From contig WAOU01000095.1 in NCBI GenBank assembly GCA_015521095.1, forward strand, positions 1-24,347: 24,347 nucleotides of DNA, read 5' to 3'. Source of the stretch: Desulfurococcales archaeon. GTDB lineage: Archaea > Thermoproteota > Thermoprotei_A > Sulfolobales > Acidilobaceae. A program made the position numbers and the translations under genes. The notes below the pieces were generated by a model. That model saw only the letters and a list, made by a program, of their open reading frames with translations. It was not told the origin of the DNA and searched no databases. Of this stretch, positions 23,177-24,347 are shown piece by piece (within the stretch, counting starts at the first letter, position 1; every line of letters begins with the position of its first letter).

Positions 23177-23725
23177 CTAAGAAACCAGTTTGGGTACGAG
23201 TGAAAGAAACCTGGATCGCGCTTCATATGACGTCCATTTATTTACTCGTATGATTGTGGCGCCTTTTCCTGGAACGCCATAAACAACTATTCCCCCAATT
23301 GGACTACATGCGATTGCTGGTAGGGCGAGCATATCTTCCTCTCCTTGAACTTCTATTATTACTCTCTCATCTTGATGAGAGCTAAGAAGGCCGCATAATA
23401 GATCGTATACGTTTACTGCTATCGTTGACTGTGGGTTCTCTACCTTAACCCGTTTAATTCCTCTTGCTTCAAGTATTCCTAGTTGTTGGGTTCTCCTGGT
23501 TTTTCCATCAACTAATAGTATAAGCTTTCCATTGTATTTCTTAGCGATTCTTATACAATAGGAGGAGACAACATCTCCGACACAGACGATTGAAGGAGCT
23601 TTCAGATCGAGGTACTTGGTAAAATCTCCTGTGACTAGTAGTCCTCTTGGCCTAGCGAAATCAGATCTGTGTTCGAAGGGTAGCTGAAAAACAGGTATTT
23701 TATCGTTTGACAACTCTCCCAGCAA
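23177..23725 (-). CDS. GTP-dependent dephospho-CoA kinase (DUF359)
   Basis: This 182-residue protein belongs to the DUF359 family, shown in Thermococcus kodakarensis to phosphorylate dephospho-CoA with GTP, the last step of archaeal CoA synthesis. Seen motifs are CVGDVVS (48-54), LVDGKTRR (71-78), NPQST (97-101), VQGEEDMLALPA (126-137) and YGVPGKG (149-155). It is unrelated to bacterial CoaE. The TTG start lies 26 bases inside spt4; its ribosome binding site is weak (AAAGG directly upstream), so the exact start is uncertain. Its place between spt4 and rps24e is conserved in many archaea. Confidence 0.93.
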   Translation of the reverse strand: MLGELSNDKIPVFQLPFEHRSDFARPRGLLVTGDFTKYLDLKAPSIVCVGDVVSSYCIRIAKKYNGKLILLVDGKTRRTQQLGILEARGIKRVKVENPQSTIAVNVYDLLCGLLSSHQDERVIIEVQGEEDMLALPAIACSPIGGIVVYGVPGKGATIIRVNKWTSYEARSRFLSLVPKLVS

Positions 23726-23942
23726 CCTTTATTGCGAAGTATCCTTTCTTGTCGATCCCTGTTTCCTTAGCTATTAGCGAGTTCTCGGGGTCTAGGATAA
23801 CAATCATACCCTCCCAGTTATCAGTGAAATCGGTTGACCCACAGTATGGGCATACTCTTGTCTCTCTGTCAACGAGTCCTCCACATCTCCTGCATGCTTT
23901 TAGAGGAGGTCTTCTCGTCGGAGCTCTTCTTACAGGCGCCAT
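23700..23942 (-). CDS. spt4: Transcription elongation factor Spt4 (RpoE'')
   Basis: This 80-residue zinc-ribbon protein pairs with Spt5 to close the RNA polymerase clamp and raise processivity. It has a basic Arg/Pro-rich N-terminus, Cys pairs in ACRRCGG and CPYCGS, the Spt4 sequence TDNWEGMIVILDPENS, and ends in the strand GYFAIKVAGRVV. The ATG start lies about 21 bases after the Rpo7 stop codon. The gene overlaps the dephospho-CoA kinase gene by 26 bases. Confidence 0.96.
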   Translation of the reverse strand: MAPVRRAPTRRPPLKACRRCGGLVDRETRVCPYCGSTDFTDNWEGMIVILDPENSLIAKETGIDKKGYFAIKVAGRVVKR

Positions 23943-23963
23943 ATCTCTCGCCTCTTAAGGATC

Positions 23964-24347
23964 TCATGTTTTGAGCTGTGATAGAACCCATTGTTCTTTT
24001 CCTAGATATGGCTGGCGCATTGTTAGAGCGACTCTTAGCCCGGAGGTTCTTCTCGTCGGTTTACTTATCTGTACTATTCTTGCCCTGACGTGGTCTCCTA
24101 TCTCGACGACGCGTCCGGAGTGAACGCCTCTAAAGCCTCTTCTCTCAGGCAGGTATTCTGCTGGCTCATCCATTATCTGGCTCTTATGGATGAATCCGTC
24201 TATGGGCCCGAGACTTATGAATATACCTGGTTGCCGGGCTTCTCTCACGATGCCCTTTACTACTTCTAGCAGAATAGGCTTGAACGATAACACCTTGTAT
24301 CTAACTCTATAGAATATGCGTGGGTCTCCTGGAACAGGAAGTATAAC
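23964..24347 (-). CDS. rpo7: RNA polymerase subunit Rpo7 (RpoE', Rpb7 homologue), 5' end cut by window edge
   Basis: These 127 residues are the C-terminal part of Rpo7, which forms the polymerase stalk with Rpo4. The frame stays open to the last base of the window, and upstream codons read VILPVPGDPRIFYRVRYK before VLSFKPILLEVVKG. The start therefore lies outside; full proteins have about 180-190 residues. The S1-type RNA-binding domain is visible from VKGIVREARQPGIFISLG onward, with IDGFIHKSQI and GDHVRARIV. The GTG at 24291-24293 is an internal Val, not the start. Confidence 0.95.
   Translation of the reverse strand, partial: VILPVPGDPRIFYRVRYKVLSFKPILLEVVKGIVREARQPGIFISLGPIDGFIHKSQIMDEPAEYLPERRGFRGVHSGRVVEIGDHVRARIVQISKPTRRTSGLRVALTMRQPYLGKEQWVLSQLKT

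Overview
The window looks like chromosomal DNA from a hyperthermophilic Thermoproteota (crenarchaeal) archaeon, most like Desulfurococcales. The pointers are an Orc1/Cdc6 initiator, archaeal RNA polymerase and elongation subunits (Rpo7, Spt4), eS24 and eS31 ribosomal proteins, separate Kae1 and Bud32 genes, a DUF359 GTP-dependent dephospho-CoA kinase, a DUF99 protein, very GC-rich tRNA stems with encoded CCA in AT-leaning DNA, many GTG/TTG starts and GGTG-type ribosome binding sites. The assignment to an order is an inference. There is no CRISPR array, insertion sequence or integrase, and no gene-free stretch longer than about 190 bases.

Left part (1-9.9 kb): a stand-alone RAM-domain protein and an unrecognised protein on the minus strand, then a complete peptide/oligosaccharide-type ABC importer on the plus strand: two permeases with very large extracellular insertions, a membrane-anchored substrate-binding protein with its own promoter and a domain order that looks circularly permuted, and two ATPases with C-terminal four-Cys motifs. 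A Fur-like regulator with a degenerate metal site and tRNA-Val follow.

Middle (10-17 kb): a minus-strand MacB/Lol-type ABC exporter pair, divergent from a tightly overlapping five-gene plus-strand operon. The operon encodes a ferritin-like helical protein, a MetE-like barrel that has lost its zinc ligands, a core methionine-synthase barrel with all zinc ligands, an AIR-synthase/HypE-like protein and a small CxxxxC protein. This operon is the best candidate for an undescribed system: a folate-independent methyltransferase with dedicated partners.

Right part (17-24.3 kb): NAD-type malate dehydrogenase, DUF99 and Orc1/Cdc6 on the minus strand, tRNA-Ala and tRNA-Leu facing each other, then the conserved archaeal information-processing cluster read leftward from the window edge: rpo7 (cut by the edge), spt4, dephospho-CoA kinase, eS24, eS31, kae1, bud32, ITP pyrophosphatase. 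Overlapping genes and internal ribosome binding sites suggest translational coupling of transcription, translation and tRNA t6A modification genes.
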